Of a stretch of 64,000 bases of DNA, positions 15,621 through 24,161 are shown piece by piece. The DNA is from Planctomycetota bacterium (GTDB taxonomy: Bacteria > Planctomycetota > UBA1135 > JACQFD01): the NCBI GenBank assembly GCA_016792805.1, contig JAEUHX010000042.1:196046-260045 (forward strand), in the 5' to 3' direction. A program made the position numbers and the translations under genes. The notes below the pieces were generated by a model that made no database searches, was not told the DNA's origin, and was given only the letters and a program-made list of their open reading frames with translations. Within the stretch, counting starts at the first letter, position 1, and each line of letters starts with the position of its first letter.

Positions 15621-16531
15621 GGGGCAGCGAACTCCGCGGGCGGCACTGTCACCATGGAGCAGGGGGCCGCAGCGAGCACGCGTTCGGCGGTGCTACCAAG
15701 AAGCCGCGAGCGCAACAGCGAGCGCCCTTGAGTCCCCAGCACAAGCACGTCAGCTCCATAGACCTCGACGGCTCGGATGAGACCGTCCCCATGGGTCAGC
15801 GCCTGCTGAAGGACGAACTGAGAATCGAGGCCTTCCAGACTTTCGCTTGTCGATCTGCTAAACCCCTCGAGCCGAAGGCGGAGTGCGTCGGAGTATTGTT
15901 GGATGAAGCGAGGTTCAGCTTCGGGCGTTGGAGCGCGATAATGAAGCTTGATCCAGGGAGGCGTGAACGAATGAACCACGACCAGCTTGGCTCCCTCCGC
16001 GCGGGCTAGCCGAATGGCCTCGCGGAGAGCGATGCGAGACGTATCCGAGAAGTCAACGCCAACGAGGACAACTCGGAAATCCTCTTTGTGATTTGCACGG
16101 ACCAAGAGCGTGGGCACTTCGGCCTTGCGAACGCAGAGCTTCGCGAGCCGGCCCGCACCGGTCCCATCGGATTCTCCCGTGGCCCCCAACACTGTGAGCG
16201 CCACAGAGGGCGAGCGGAGCACTCGAATCACCTCCTCGGCGACTTTTCCAATGACCACCTCGGTGTGCGCATTCAGCCCGACATGGGTCGCATCGACAGC
16301 CGATTGAAGCCTCGTCTGGTTATCTGTGCGCACCTCAGCCGAGAGGCTGGAGAATTCTTGCTTCAGTGCTACTGCGAGCTCCTCCACAACGTTCGTGTCG
16401 ACCACATGGATCACACGGAGCGTTAGCCCCCTTGCGCGAGCAAGTCGCGATGCCTGTGCGAGTGCACTTAAGGAGCAACTCGAAAAATCTACGAAAGCTA
16501 CAATCTCTTGTCGTGTGGATTCAGTGACCAT
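15617..16531 (-). CDS. Tandem-domain universal stress protein
   Basis: A 304-residue protein made of two UspA domains (about 5-148 and 152-300). Each begins with a beta strand and Asp (IVAFVDFSSCSL; VVLVGVDFSDTSRIAL), followed by ARLARARG-type helices. The second ends with the ATP-binding signature GTQGRSLLRSRLLGSTAERVL-like G-2x-G-9x-GS, so it probably binds ATP; in the first domain the signature is degenerate (GATGESDGTGAGRLA). Tandem Usps act in stress survival, often near ion pumps, and here a P-type ATPase lies about 0.9 kb upstream in divergent orientation. The start is the first Met, MVTESTRQ. Confidence 0.88.
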   Translation of the reverse strand: MVTESTRQEIVAFVDFSSCSLSALAQASRLARARGLTLRVIHVVDTNVVEELAVALKQEFSSLSAEVRTDNQTRLQSAVDATHVGLNAHTEVVIGKVAEEVIRVLRSPSVALTVLGATGESDGTGAGRLAKLCVRKAEVPTLLVRANHKEDFRVVLVGVDFSDTSRIALREAIRLARAEGAKLVVVHSFTPPWIKLHYRAPTPEAEPRFIQQYSDALRLRLEGFSRSTSESLEGLDSQFVLQQALTHGDGLIRAVEVYGADVLVLGTQGRSLLRSRLLGSTAERVLAAAPCSMVTVPPAEFAAP

Positions 16532-16607
16532 GACATGATCTGGAGGGCGTCAGAAGAGGGTACTGTCTCGGGTGCAGATGAGTGGTTCGTGCAGAATGAA
16601 TCAGTAA

Positions 16608-16675
16608 GACGCGCCGAGGAACTCGCGAAGAAGTCCCGCGGGCAGCTCGGGTGACTCTTGCCACGGGCGGCGAGG
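16608..16675. repeat. Family 1 element, copy C (right half)
   Basis: Contains AACTCGCGAAGAAGTCCCGC and the right end GGTGACTCTTGCCACGGGC followed by GGCGAGGCC, nearly the consensus right terminus of family 1. The left end is missing. Confidence 0.5.
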
Positions 16676-17075
16676 CCAGCGGCTTCGACCCGTCGAATCT
16701 CGCCATCGCGGACTGCGAGAGCTGCGAGCCCGAGTCCTGCGCAGGTGAGTGCACATGCTGCAAGCACTCGCCGCCGTCCACAGGAAGAACGCCTCGGGCC
16801 GCGACTGGGCGCAACGCAAGAATGAGCGTTGACGATGTGAAAACAGAACCGATCGCATCGTCTGTCGCGATCTCCCCGCGCCCCTGGGTCGTCGCAACGA
16901 TCGAGCGAAGAACTTCCACAATATCGATTCCCACAGATACGACGAGCGCTCCGCCCCAGTGAGGCGGCATCCGCAGCGCCATCGCATGCCGCACTCCACA
17001 GCTGACTGCCCTCCGGCTCCCGATCGCCATGAGCGCGAGACCAGCAAGGAGGATTGCGATGTCGACTCGCATCAT
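16650..17075 (-). pseudogene. Possible frameshifted small membrane protein
   Basis: A frame from ATG 17075 (or 17072) encodes three hydrophobic stretches (IAILLAGLALMAIGS, GALVVSVGIDIVEV, SSTLILALRPVA) and then becomes non-gene-like. A second minus frame opens at about 16767 with another clear hydrophobic helix (VLAACALTCAGLGLAALAV) that would complete a four-helix protein if one frameshift occurred near 16770. The far end dissolves into a family 1 repeat. It may be a decayed gene, a sequencing error, or chance; the family is not recognised. Apart from repeats, the rest of the 930-bp Usp-ATPase gap shows nothing else. Confidence 0.3.
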
Positions 17076-17182
17076 TCGCGAGAGTACCCGTACGGACAGT
17101 GATTCAACTCTCGCGTCGCGGCTTGCCCCCCCGCACGACTGCGTCGATCGAACTCGCCTCCACGTTCCGGCTCTTTATGGAA

Positions 17183-17345
17183 GCCCGTGGCAAAAGTGCT
17201 CCGCAGAGAGCGCGCGCGGATTTTTCGTGGGATCGAGGAGGACCGCTCCAGACGAAGCAAGAAGCTGCGTCGAGGCGGTCCGACGATGTCGTCGCGAAAA
17301 AGTCTCTCGCGCAGCTCGAATGACTCTGGCCTCGGGCTGTGAGGC
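17183..17345. repeat. Family 1 inverted-repeat-ended element, copy B (full)
   Basis: The left end GCCCGTGGCAAAAGTGCTCC is the clearest copy of the terminus. The interior has GGATTTTTCGTGGGATCGAG and GGCGGTCCGACGATG, and the right end reads CTCGAATGACTCTGGCCTC. It lies 118 bp upstream of the P-type ATPase start, so it could influence that promoter. Confidence 0.6.
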
Positions 17346-17462
17346 CCCTGCGTTCGCGTGGAGTCGGTGAGGGGACAGCGCGCATCGCTGCGGGATCATT
17401 CGATAATCGCGGCCCGCGGCACAGAAGCATGGCAGCCAGCGGTCGCGCTCAGGTAGCTACGA

Positions 17463-20231
17463 ATGAATCAAAGATCGAATCCACAGAAAGGCCAGCATGC
17501 ATCGAGCCCGCTGTGGCACGCGCTGGACGTAGACCAGCTTGTGCGGGAACTTCAGACTCATGTCGAGCAGGGGCTCTCTCAAGAGGAGGCTGATCGACGG
17601 TTGTTGCGCTATGGGCGCAATGAACTCGGGGAGCCCAAGGGGCGCTCCCTCCTGGCAGTGTTCTTTTCACAGTTTCGCAGCCCGCTGATCTATCTGCTCT
17701 TCGCGGCGGCCGCGATTGCGCTGTCCTTGGGCCACCGCAGTGACGCGGCTGTGATCTTCGTTGTGGTTCTGGTGAATTCGGTCATCGGTACCATCCAAGA
17801 GGGGCGCGCTGAGCAGTCTCTCGTGGCGCTTCGAAAGTTAACGCGCCATCAGGCGCGTGCGATTCGCAGCGGAAAGTCATGTGTCCTTTCTGCCACTGAT
17901 CTTGTTCCCGGAGATTTATTGCATCTCGAGGCGGGCGACGCCGTTCCCGCTGACTGCCGAATCGTGGAGGCTGCGGCACTCCAGATGGCGGAAGCTGCGC
18001 TGACGGGAGAGTCCGAGCCCATTCCCAAGGACACGACCGCGGTCGCCCCCGATGTTCAGCTCGCCGATCGGCGATGTATGGCCTACGCGGGGACTTTTGT
18101 GACCTCGGGACGCGCGAAAGCAGTTGTCGTTGGAACAGGAAAGAATACAGAAATTGGCCGAATTGCCGAACTCGCAGAGGCTCCAGGAGAATCAGCGACA
18201 CCTCTGGAGCGTCGGATCGAAAAGTTCGGCCACACAATCATGCTGGCCGCGGGCGGGTTGTTCCTCCTTGTGGTCGGAATCGGCGCTGCTCGTGGAATTC
18301 CCATCCGCGATCTCCTGATGGTGGGGATTAGCCAGATTGTCGGACTCATCCCTGAGGGGCTTCCCGTCGCGATGACCATCGCGCTTGCCGTCGGAGTGCA
18401 GCGAATGGCTCAGCGGCGCGCTGTGGTCAGACGGCTCGCCGCTGTGGAGGCACTCGGATCGACCACGACCATCTGTAGCGATAAGACGGGCACTCTCACG
18501 AAGAATGAAATCACAATTAGGGAGGTCTATCTCGCGGATGGAAGATCACTGAGTGTCACAGGCAGCGGATATGATCCAAGCGGTGAGGTCACCCACAACT
18601 CCCTTCAGATCCGTTGCGACAGCGACGCCGCACTTGCAGGTCTGGTCGAGGCTGCGGTGCTCTGCAATGACGCCGACCTCGTCCCTCCGAGCTCAGCCGA
18701 TGAGCATTGGAAGCCGATGGGGGATCCCACGGAGATTGCACTATTGACGTTCGCCGAGAAGTGTGGTGCCCGGATTCAGCAGTTCCGCGCGAAGGAGCCC
18801 CGCGTCGCCGAGCTGCCCTTCAGCTCCGCAACGAAGATGATGGCCACGCAACATGACCGGGCAGGGGGTTCGGTCGTTTTTGTGAAGGGCGCCCCAGAAG
18901 TGATTCTCGAGCTGTGTACGCTTAGGTGGAGTGAGTCCGGTCCAGCCGAACTCTCGGAAAGTGCACTCGAGCGCGCGCGTGGATCCATCCAGCAGATGGC
19001 GTCGAAGGCGCTGCGCGTCTTAGCTCTTGCGCGCGTGGAGGGAGGGGAAATTACTGAAGTCGCAGGAGAGCGGTCCCTTCGAGGCCAGGGTGTCCTTCTC
19101 GGGCTCGTTGGACAGATGGACCCGCCGCGTCCTGAAGTTCGAGACGCAGTGGAGCAGTGCCGAAGGGCGGGAATTCGAGCCGTGATGGTTACGGGCGATC
19201 ACAAAGCGACAGGTCTCGCGATTGCACAGGAGCTACATATCGCTCGGGATGGAGACATGGCCCTCGATGGGCGTGAGCTCGAGGCGATGAGCGATCATCA
19301 ACTTTCTGGAGTGCTCGATCGAGTGTCCGTCTTCGCGCGCGTCCACCCTTCTCAGAAAGTTCGCATCGTGGAAGCGTTCCAGCGGCAAAGACACATTGTC
19401 GCAATGACCGGAGATGGCGTGAACGACGCCCCTGCGTTGGTGAAGGCCGATGTCGGGGTGGCTATGGGGCGAAGTGGCACCGAGGTTGCCAAGGAGGCGT
19501 CGGAGATCGTCATCAGCGATGATCATTTTGCGACGATTGTTGCTGCCGTGGAGGAGGGGCGCGTTGTCTATAGGAATATTAAGAAAGTAGTTCTCTACCT
19601 CTTTTCGACATCGACTGCCGAGGTTGTTATGCTTGTGGTCGCCCTGAGCCTCGGCTATCCGCCGCCGCTCTCGGCTGTGCAGATCCTCTGGATCAATCTG
19701 GTGACCGAAGGGACGGTAACCGTGAATCTCATCATGGAACCGGCTGAGGGCGATGAGATGCAGCAAAAACCCGTTCCCGTTGAGGAGCCCCTGATTTCCC
19801 GACCCATGCTCTCGCGCATGATGGTCATGACACCTTGTATTGCGCTCTCAGCGCTTGGCTGGTTCATCGTGAGATTCGAGTCCGGTGTTCCATTTGCGCA
19901 GGTGCAGACGGAGACGTTCACGGTCCTAGCCGTGTGCCAGTGGTTCAACGTGTTGAATTGTCGGTCTGAACATCGATCCGCGTTCAGCTTGGGGTTTCTG
20001 CGCAACTTATGGCTTGTCGGCGGCCTTCTCCTGAGCAATCTCTTGCATCTGGCTGTGATCTACTTCCGGCCCCTTGGAGACGTATTCCACACGGTCCCCA
20101 TCGAGTTCACGCAGGTTCTCGCGATCGGGGCGCTGGCGAGCCTCGTGCTTTGGGCCGAGGAGGGCCGAAAGCTGATTCAACGAATTCGTGGCGCGCGCAG
20201 CGGCCCCGCGAAAGCGGTTCATTCGGTGTAA
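17463..20231 (+). CDS. P2-type cation-transporting ATPase
   Basis: A 922-residue HAD-superfamily pump: N-terminal cation-ATPase domain (about 15-75), membrane pair, A-domain TGES (ALTGESEP), the M4 motif PEGLP typical of Ca2+/Na+/K+ type P2 pumps, the phosphorylation motif CSDKTGTLTKNE (Asp340), KGAPE in the nucleotide domain, and MTGDGVNDAPAL. The M6 region reads INLVTEGTVTVNLIMEP where Ca2+ pumps usually have NLVTDxLPA, so the ion-binding Asp is Glu and the next residues differ; this leaves the ion uncertain. PEGLP argues against heavy-metal (P1B) transport. ATG 17463 is preceded by a weak AGGTAG. A Usp gene is the divergent neighbour. Confidence 0.9.
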   Translation: MNQRSNPQKGQHASSPLWHALDVDQLVRELQTHVEQGLSQEEADRRLLRYGRNELGEPKGRSLLAVFFSQFRSPLIYLLFAAAAIALSLGHRSDAAVIFVVVLVNSVIGTIQEGRAEQSLVALRKLTRHQARAIRSGKSCVLSATDLVPGDLLHLEAGDAVPADCRIVEAAALQMAEAALTGESEPIPKDTTAVAPDVQLADRRCMAYAGTFVTSGRAKAVVVGTGKNTEIGRIAELAEAPGESATPLERRIEKFGHTIMLAAGGLFLLVVGIGAARGIPIRDLLMVGISQIVGLIPEGLPVAMTIALAVGVQRMAQRRAVVRRLAAVEALGSTTTICSDKTGTLTKNEITIREVYLADGRSLSVTGSGYDPSGEVTHNSLQIRCDSDAALAGLVEAAVLCNDADLVPPSSADEHWKPMGDPTEIALLTFAEKCGARIQQFRAKEPRVAELPFSSATKMMATQHDRAGGSVVFVKGAPEVILELCTLRWSESGPAELSESALERARGSIQQMASKALRVLALARVEGGEITEVAGERSLRGQGVLLGLVGQMDPPRPEVRDAVEQCRRAGIRAVMVTGDHKATGLAIAQELHIARDGDMALDGRELEAMSDHQLSGVLDRVSVFARVHPSQKVRIVEAFQRQRHIVAMTGDGVNDAPALVKADVGVAMGRSGTEVAKEASEIVISDDHFATIVAAVEEGRVVYRNIKKVVLYLFSTSTAEVVMLVVALSLGYPPPLSAVQILWINLVTEGTVTVNLIMEPAEGDEMQQKPVPVEEPLISRPMLSRMMVMTPCIALSALGWFIVRFESGVPFAQVQTETFTVLAVCQWFNVLNCRSEHRSAFSLGFLRNLWLVGGLLLSNLLHLAVIYFRPLGDVFHTVPIEFTQVLAIGALASLVLWAEEGRKLIQRIRGARSGPAKAVHSV

Positions 20232-20272
20232 GCTCTGCGGGCCTCTCGACCAGCGATCTGCTGAGGCCTCGA

Positions 20273-21016
20273 GTGACGGACCCGCCCATTCAACCGCGTC
20301 AGGCAACCGGTTTCCCGAGCACACTCTGGAGCGAGCTGCGATCGGCGCGCGAGCGCGGCGCCGACCCATCGGTCTCGGCGGAGTGGCTCGCGCGCTACGC
20401 TGCGCCGATCGAAAGCTATCTGCGCGTGGCGCTGCGGCGGGATGCTGAGAGCGCCAAGGACCTTGCCCAGGATTTCTTCGCTTGGATGTTACAGACTGGA
20501 TTTGTCGACAAGGCCGATCCCGCGCGGGGGAGCTTTCGCGCATTCGTGAAGAAGTCGCTGCGGAACTATGTGCTGGACGCGGACCGCGCGCGGCGCGCCG
20601 GAAAGCGGGGCGGAAGCGCATCCCACGTCGTCCTCGGGTCGACCAGCCCTGACAAGGGTGAGGCCATCCAGGTGGCCGATCCTGCGGCGCGGCTTCCCGA
20701 GGAGGAGCTCGATCGCGCGTGGAAGCGGGAACTCGTGGCGCAGGCGCTCTCGCACGTGCGGGCAGCGATGGAGCAGGAACAAAAGACAGTGCCGTTCGCG
20801 ATTTTCTGTGACTTCTTCTTTGCACAAGGCGAAGCCCCGAGCTATCGGGAACTCGCGCAGCGCCACGGCGTCTCCCAGGCGGAGGTCTCCAACGCGCTCC
20901 AGCGGACCAAAGCGCGGTATCGCGCCGAGCTGAAGGCGCTCGTGCTTGAGACCGTCGCTTCGATCGAGGATCTGGATGGGGAGCTGAGCTGGCTTTTCGC
21001 GCAGGAGCAGCCATGA
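20273..21016 (+). CDS. ECF-type RNA polymerase sigma factor
   Basis: A 247-residue protein. Region 2 (about 30-110) shows IESYLRVALRRDAESAKDLAQDFFAWML and the R/F-rich GSFRAFVKKSLRNYVLDADRARR; a linker is followed by region 4 (about 185-230) with YRELAQRHGVSQAEVSNALQRTKARYR, a helix-turn-helix. The style (PSTLWSELR at the start, a long inter-region linker) matches sigma factors found beside Ser/Thr kinases in planctomycetes. GTG 20273 is chosen because the longer frame would lie inside the pump gene. Its stop overlaps the kinase ATG (ATGA), so kinase and sigma factor are made together and the kinase probably controls it. No anti-sigma gene is present. Confidence 0.88.
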   Translation: MTDPPIQPRQATGFPSTLWSELRSARERGADPSVSAEWLARYAAPIESYLRVALRRDAESAKDLAQDFFAWMLQTGFVDKADPARGSFRAFVKKSLRNYVLDADRARRAGKRGGSASHVVLGSTSPDKGEAIQVADPAARLPEEELDRAWKRELVAQALSHVRAAMEQEQKTVPFAIFCDFFFAQGEAPSYRELAQRHGVSQAEVSNALQRTKARYRAELKALVLETVASIEDLDGELSWLFAQEQP

Positions 21017-23388
21017 GCGCGGAGCTTCCCGACCGGGCGCTGCGACGGCTGCTGGACGACGCGAAACCTTACCTCGCGCCGGAGCCGGGGATGCTGCTGC
21101 GGGGACGTTACAGAATCCTGTCCGAGCGCGGCCGCGGCGGTATGGGAATTGTATTTGAGGCCTACGACGAGGAGCTGCAGCGGCGTGTTGCTCTCAAGCT
21201 GCTCGCGATCTCGCCGGCGCTGGCCCCTGAGGGGCGTGCGCGATTTGTGCGCGAGGCACGCGCCGCGGCGCGCCTCGCGCACCCCGGCATCGCCGCGGTG
21301 TACGACGCCGACGACGAACTCATCGTCATGCAGCTCGTCGAGGGCGGCTCGATGCTTCGATTTGTAGGGTGCGATCCGAGGGAGGCGGCGCGGCTCGTCC
21401 GTGATGCGGCGGCGGCGATTCACGCCGCACACTCCGAAGGAATTGTGCATCGCGACGTGAAGCCACAAAACCTCCTCGTCGAAGGCAGCCGCGTTCTTGT
21501 GACCGATTTCGGGCTCGCGAAAGAGATCGCCTCCGATGCGTCTCTCTCCGCGACCGGTCAGGTGATGGGCACGCCGTCGTACCTCGCCCCCGAGCAGGCT
21601 GCGGGGCGCATCCACGAGATCGATGCGCGCACCGATGTGTGGGGTCTTGGCGCCACTCTGTATCATTTACTTTCGGGCCGCCCGCCGTTCGGGAGCGATG
21701 AGGTGCTTGCGGTGCTGCGGCGCGTTCTCGAGGAAGAGCCGCCGCCAGTGCGTGCGCTGCGTCCCGAGGTCGACCCCGATCTCGCGCTCATCGTGCATCA
21801 GTGCCTTTTCAAGGAGCGGGAGCGACGCTACGAAAGCGCTGCGGCGCTCGCCGACGACCTGAGCCGGTGGATCGAGGGGCGCCCCGTCGCCGCGCGCGCG
21901 CCGACGTTCGGCTATCGCGCGCGCAAGCTCTTCGCCCGCCACCGGGCGCTCGCGGGGCTCGGCGCCGTGGCACTTGTGGCGTTCGCAGCCGCGGGCTTCG
22001 CCGCCTGGTCGGAGCGCTCCCAGCGCGTTGCGTCGGCGCAGGCGCTCGACCTGTCACAATTCATCGATCACGTGCTCGCGGACGCCTCCGTACACGAGCG
22101 GCTTGGAGAGCGGGAATTTGCCCGGGCGCGCCTCGACGAGGGGATCGCTCGGTGCCGTGCATTCTTGTTGCAATTCGAGGTGGCCCGCGCGCGCGCATTG
22201 CTCGGCCGATGCCTGCGGGCGCGCGGCGATGCGGAGGCGTCTCGCGCCGAGCTCGACAGGGCGCTCGCTCTCGATCCCGCACTCTTCGACGCGCGGCTCG
22301 AGCGCGGCTGCCTGCTGGCCGGCGAGCTGCTGTCGATCCAAGCTCAACAATCGAAGTCGATGCGCGTCGACGATCCCGCCGCGCTCTCGCCGGAGTGCCA
22401 AGGGCTTCGGGCCCAAGCCCTGCAGGATTTCCAAGCCCTCGACGGCGACTTATCCGGCGTGCGTCGCCTCGACGTGGCGCTGGCACGTGGCGAGCGGGCG
22501 AGGTTGCTCGGCGATCTCCATTCTGCGCGCCGCGAGATCGAGGAGGCCGTTCGCCTCGATCCGACGAGCGCCGACGCCGTCGTCGCGCTGTCGCGTCTCG
22601 ACCTCGCGGAGGGGCGCGGCGACGCGGCGTGGTATCGGGCGATGAGCGCCATCGATTTGTATCGTGGGCTCGCGCCCGCCTATGTTGCCAAGGCCGGCGC
22701 CGCGCGCGAGGTCGACAGGGTGGCTGCGCGGCACGGGCTCACCGCCGCCCAGGGAAGGGTGGCCTCTGGTGATCGGTCCCCCGAAGCGCTCCTCGAACTC
22801 GCCTCTGCCAAGCTCCAGCTCGACGACGTCGAAGGGGCGCTGAGCGATTTCAACGCCGCGCTCGCCTCCGATCCGCGCGACGCGACGGCGCTCGGCGCGC
22901 GGGGCGTCGCCCACGCACGCCTGGCCGCGAAGGCCAGTTCCTCTGGCCGTGCCTCGGAAGCAATGGAGGCCTGGGAGCGAGCAGCGGAGGATTTCTCGGC
23001 GGCTCTTCTCCTCGAGCCGACGCTCCTTGGGGCGCTCAATAATCGGGGCGTCGCTTGGGCAGAGCGTGAACGGCTCTTGGAGCGGAGCGGCAAGTTCGAG
23101 GAGGCGGCGGCGGAGCGCTCGCGCGCGATCGCCGATTTTGATCGCGCCCTCGAAGGGGCTCCTCGATTCGCACTCGCGCTACGCAACCGCGCGCTTGCGC
23201 GCCTTCGCGAATGTGAAGTCGAGCTTCGCGGCCGGCATTGGGTGCTCGGGCGACAGGCCCTTGACCTGGCGAAGGGGGATTTCGAGCAGTTGAGCCGGCT
23301 GAACCCGACCGCGGTCGAGATGGCGAGTGACCTCCAGCGCCTTCGGGAGCTGGAAGGTCGGCTGCCCGACCCGTTGGGGCACCGGTAG
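21013..23388 (+). CDS. Transmembrane Ser/Thr protein kinase with TPR-like repeats
   Basis: A 791-residue Hanks-type kinase. The glycine loop GRGGMG is at 40-45, ATP-binding Lys62 in VALKLL, catalytic HRDVKPQN at 146-153, DFG at 165-167 and GTPSYLAPEQ following, so all key residues are present. One membrane helix (about 313-332) separates the cytosolic kinase from a C-terminal domain of TPR-like helical hairpins (for example ALDPALFDARLERGCLLAG, RLDPTSADAVVALSRLDLAEG, ALASDPRDATALGARGVAHA). That part is probably periplasmic and senses or binds partners. The gene is overlapped at its 5' end by the sigma factor gene. Confidence 0.93.
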   Translation: MSAELPDRALRRLLDDAKPYLAPEPGMLLRGRYRILSERGRGGMGIVFEAYDEELQRRVALKLLAISPALAPEGRARFVREARAAARLAHPGIAAVYDADDELIVMQLVEGGSMLRFVGCDPREAARLVRDAAAAIHAAHSEGIVHRDVKPQNLLVEGSRVLVTDFGLAKEIASDASLSATGQVMGTPSYLAPEQAAGRIHEIDARTDVWGLGATLYHLLSGRPPFGSDEVLAVLRRVLEEEPPPVRALRPEVDPDLALIVHQCLFKERERRYESAAALADDLSRWIEGRPVAARAPTFGYRARKLFARHRALAGLGAVALVAFAAAGFAAWSERSQRVASAQALDLSQFIDHVLADASVHERLGEREFARARLDEGIARCRAFLLQFEVARARALLGRCLRARGDAEASRAELDRALALDPALFDARLERGCLLAGELLSIQAQQSKSMRVDDPAALSPECQGLRAQALQDFQALDGDLSGVRRLDVALARGERARLLGDLHSARREIEEAVRLDPTSADAVVALSRLDLAEGRGDAAWYRAMSAIDLYRGLAPAYVAKAGAAREVDRVAARHGLTAAQGRVASGDRSPEALLELASAKLQLDDVEGALSDFNAALASDPRDATALGARGVAHARLAAKASSSGRASEAMEAWERAAEDFSAALLLEPTLLGALNNRGVAWAERERLLERSGKFEEAAAERSRAIADFDRALEGAPRFALALRNRALARLRECEVELRGRHWVLGRQALDLAKGDFEQLSRLNPTAVEMASDLQRLRELEGRLPDPLGHR

Positions 23389-23495
23389 CGCGAGCGGTCT
23401 CGGCAGGGGCCATGGAATTTGTCGATCGCCGCCCGCGGATTTTTTTGGGGCGAGTGCACGGCGGATCTTCGTTCCCCGTTCCGACCGAAACGATC

Positions 23496-24161
23496 ATGGC
23501 ATCCCAACTCCAGACGGCTGCTTCGGCGGAAGGACCCGATCCAGGCGGAAGGGGCGACGAGTCCTCGGCTTCGGGCGGCTCTTCGCCGAGCGTCGACGAT
23601 GTTCTCGAGCTCCTTGGCCGCGCGAATGCCGGAGACCCAGAATCCAAGTCACGGCTCACCGAGCTGATCCAGCAGGATCTCCATCGCATTGCTGAGCGGA
23701 TTCTTCGTACGCGCCCGCCTGGGTTTTCGCTCCAAGCGACCGACCTCATGGGGGAGGCGTGGCTTCGGGTCTTCGGGTCAAGATCTGTGAAGTTCGACAC
23801 CCGCGGCCAGCTCCTCGAGTACTTCTCTCGCGCGATGCGCAGTGCGCTCACCGATTACCATCGGCGACGCAAGGCGGCACGGCGAGGCGGACAATGGGTT
23901 CGCGTGCCGATGGATCAGGTGCTCGAACAAATGGCGATCAACCAATCGGACCTCGAGTCGCTCGAGGTTTGGCTGAAGCGGCTCGAGAGCGAGAAGCCGG
24001 AGCTGGCGAGGATTGCAACTATGCGGCTCCTTGGCTCCATGAAGATCGAAGAGATCGCTGCGGCGCTTAAGCAGGAATCCACAAAAGTGCGCCGATCCTA
24101 CGAGGCTGCGGAGCGCTGGCTTGCTTACCACATGCGAGGCGAATTCACTCATGAGGAGTGA
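23496..24161 (+). CDS. ECF-type RNA polymerase sigma factor (second)
   Basis: A 221-residue sigma-70 ECF-like protein. After a disordered Ser/Gly-rich start come LIQQDLHRIAERILR, FSLQATDLMGEAWLRVF and LLEYFSRAMRSALTDYHRRRKAARRGG (region 2 with the usual D-Y-x-R ending). Region 4 follows: LARIATMRLLGSMKIEEIAAALKQESTKVRRSYEAAERWL. It belongs to the Sigma70_ECF (PF07638) style common in planctomycetes. ATG 23496 begins the natural N-terminus; the frame opens earlier at 23412 with unlikely sequence. The gene overlaps the next kinase gene by 11 bases and is unrelated in detail to the first sigma factor. Confidence 0.87.
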   Translation: MASQLQTAASAEGPDPGGRGDESSASGGSSPSVDDVLELLGRANAGDPESKSRLTELIQQDLHRIAERILRTRPPGFSLQATDLMGEAWLRVFGSRSVKFDTRGQLLEYFSRAMRSALTDYHRRRKAARRGGQWVRVPMDQVLEQMAINQSDLESLEVWLKRLESEKPELARIATMRLLGSMKIEEIAAALKQESTKVRRSYEAAERWLAYHMRGEFTHEE

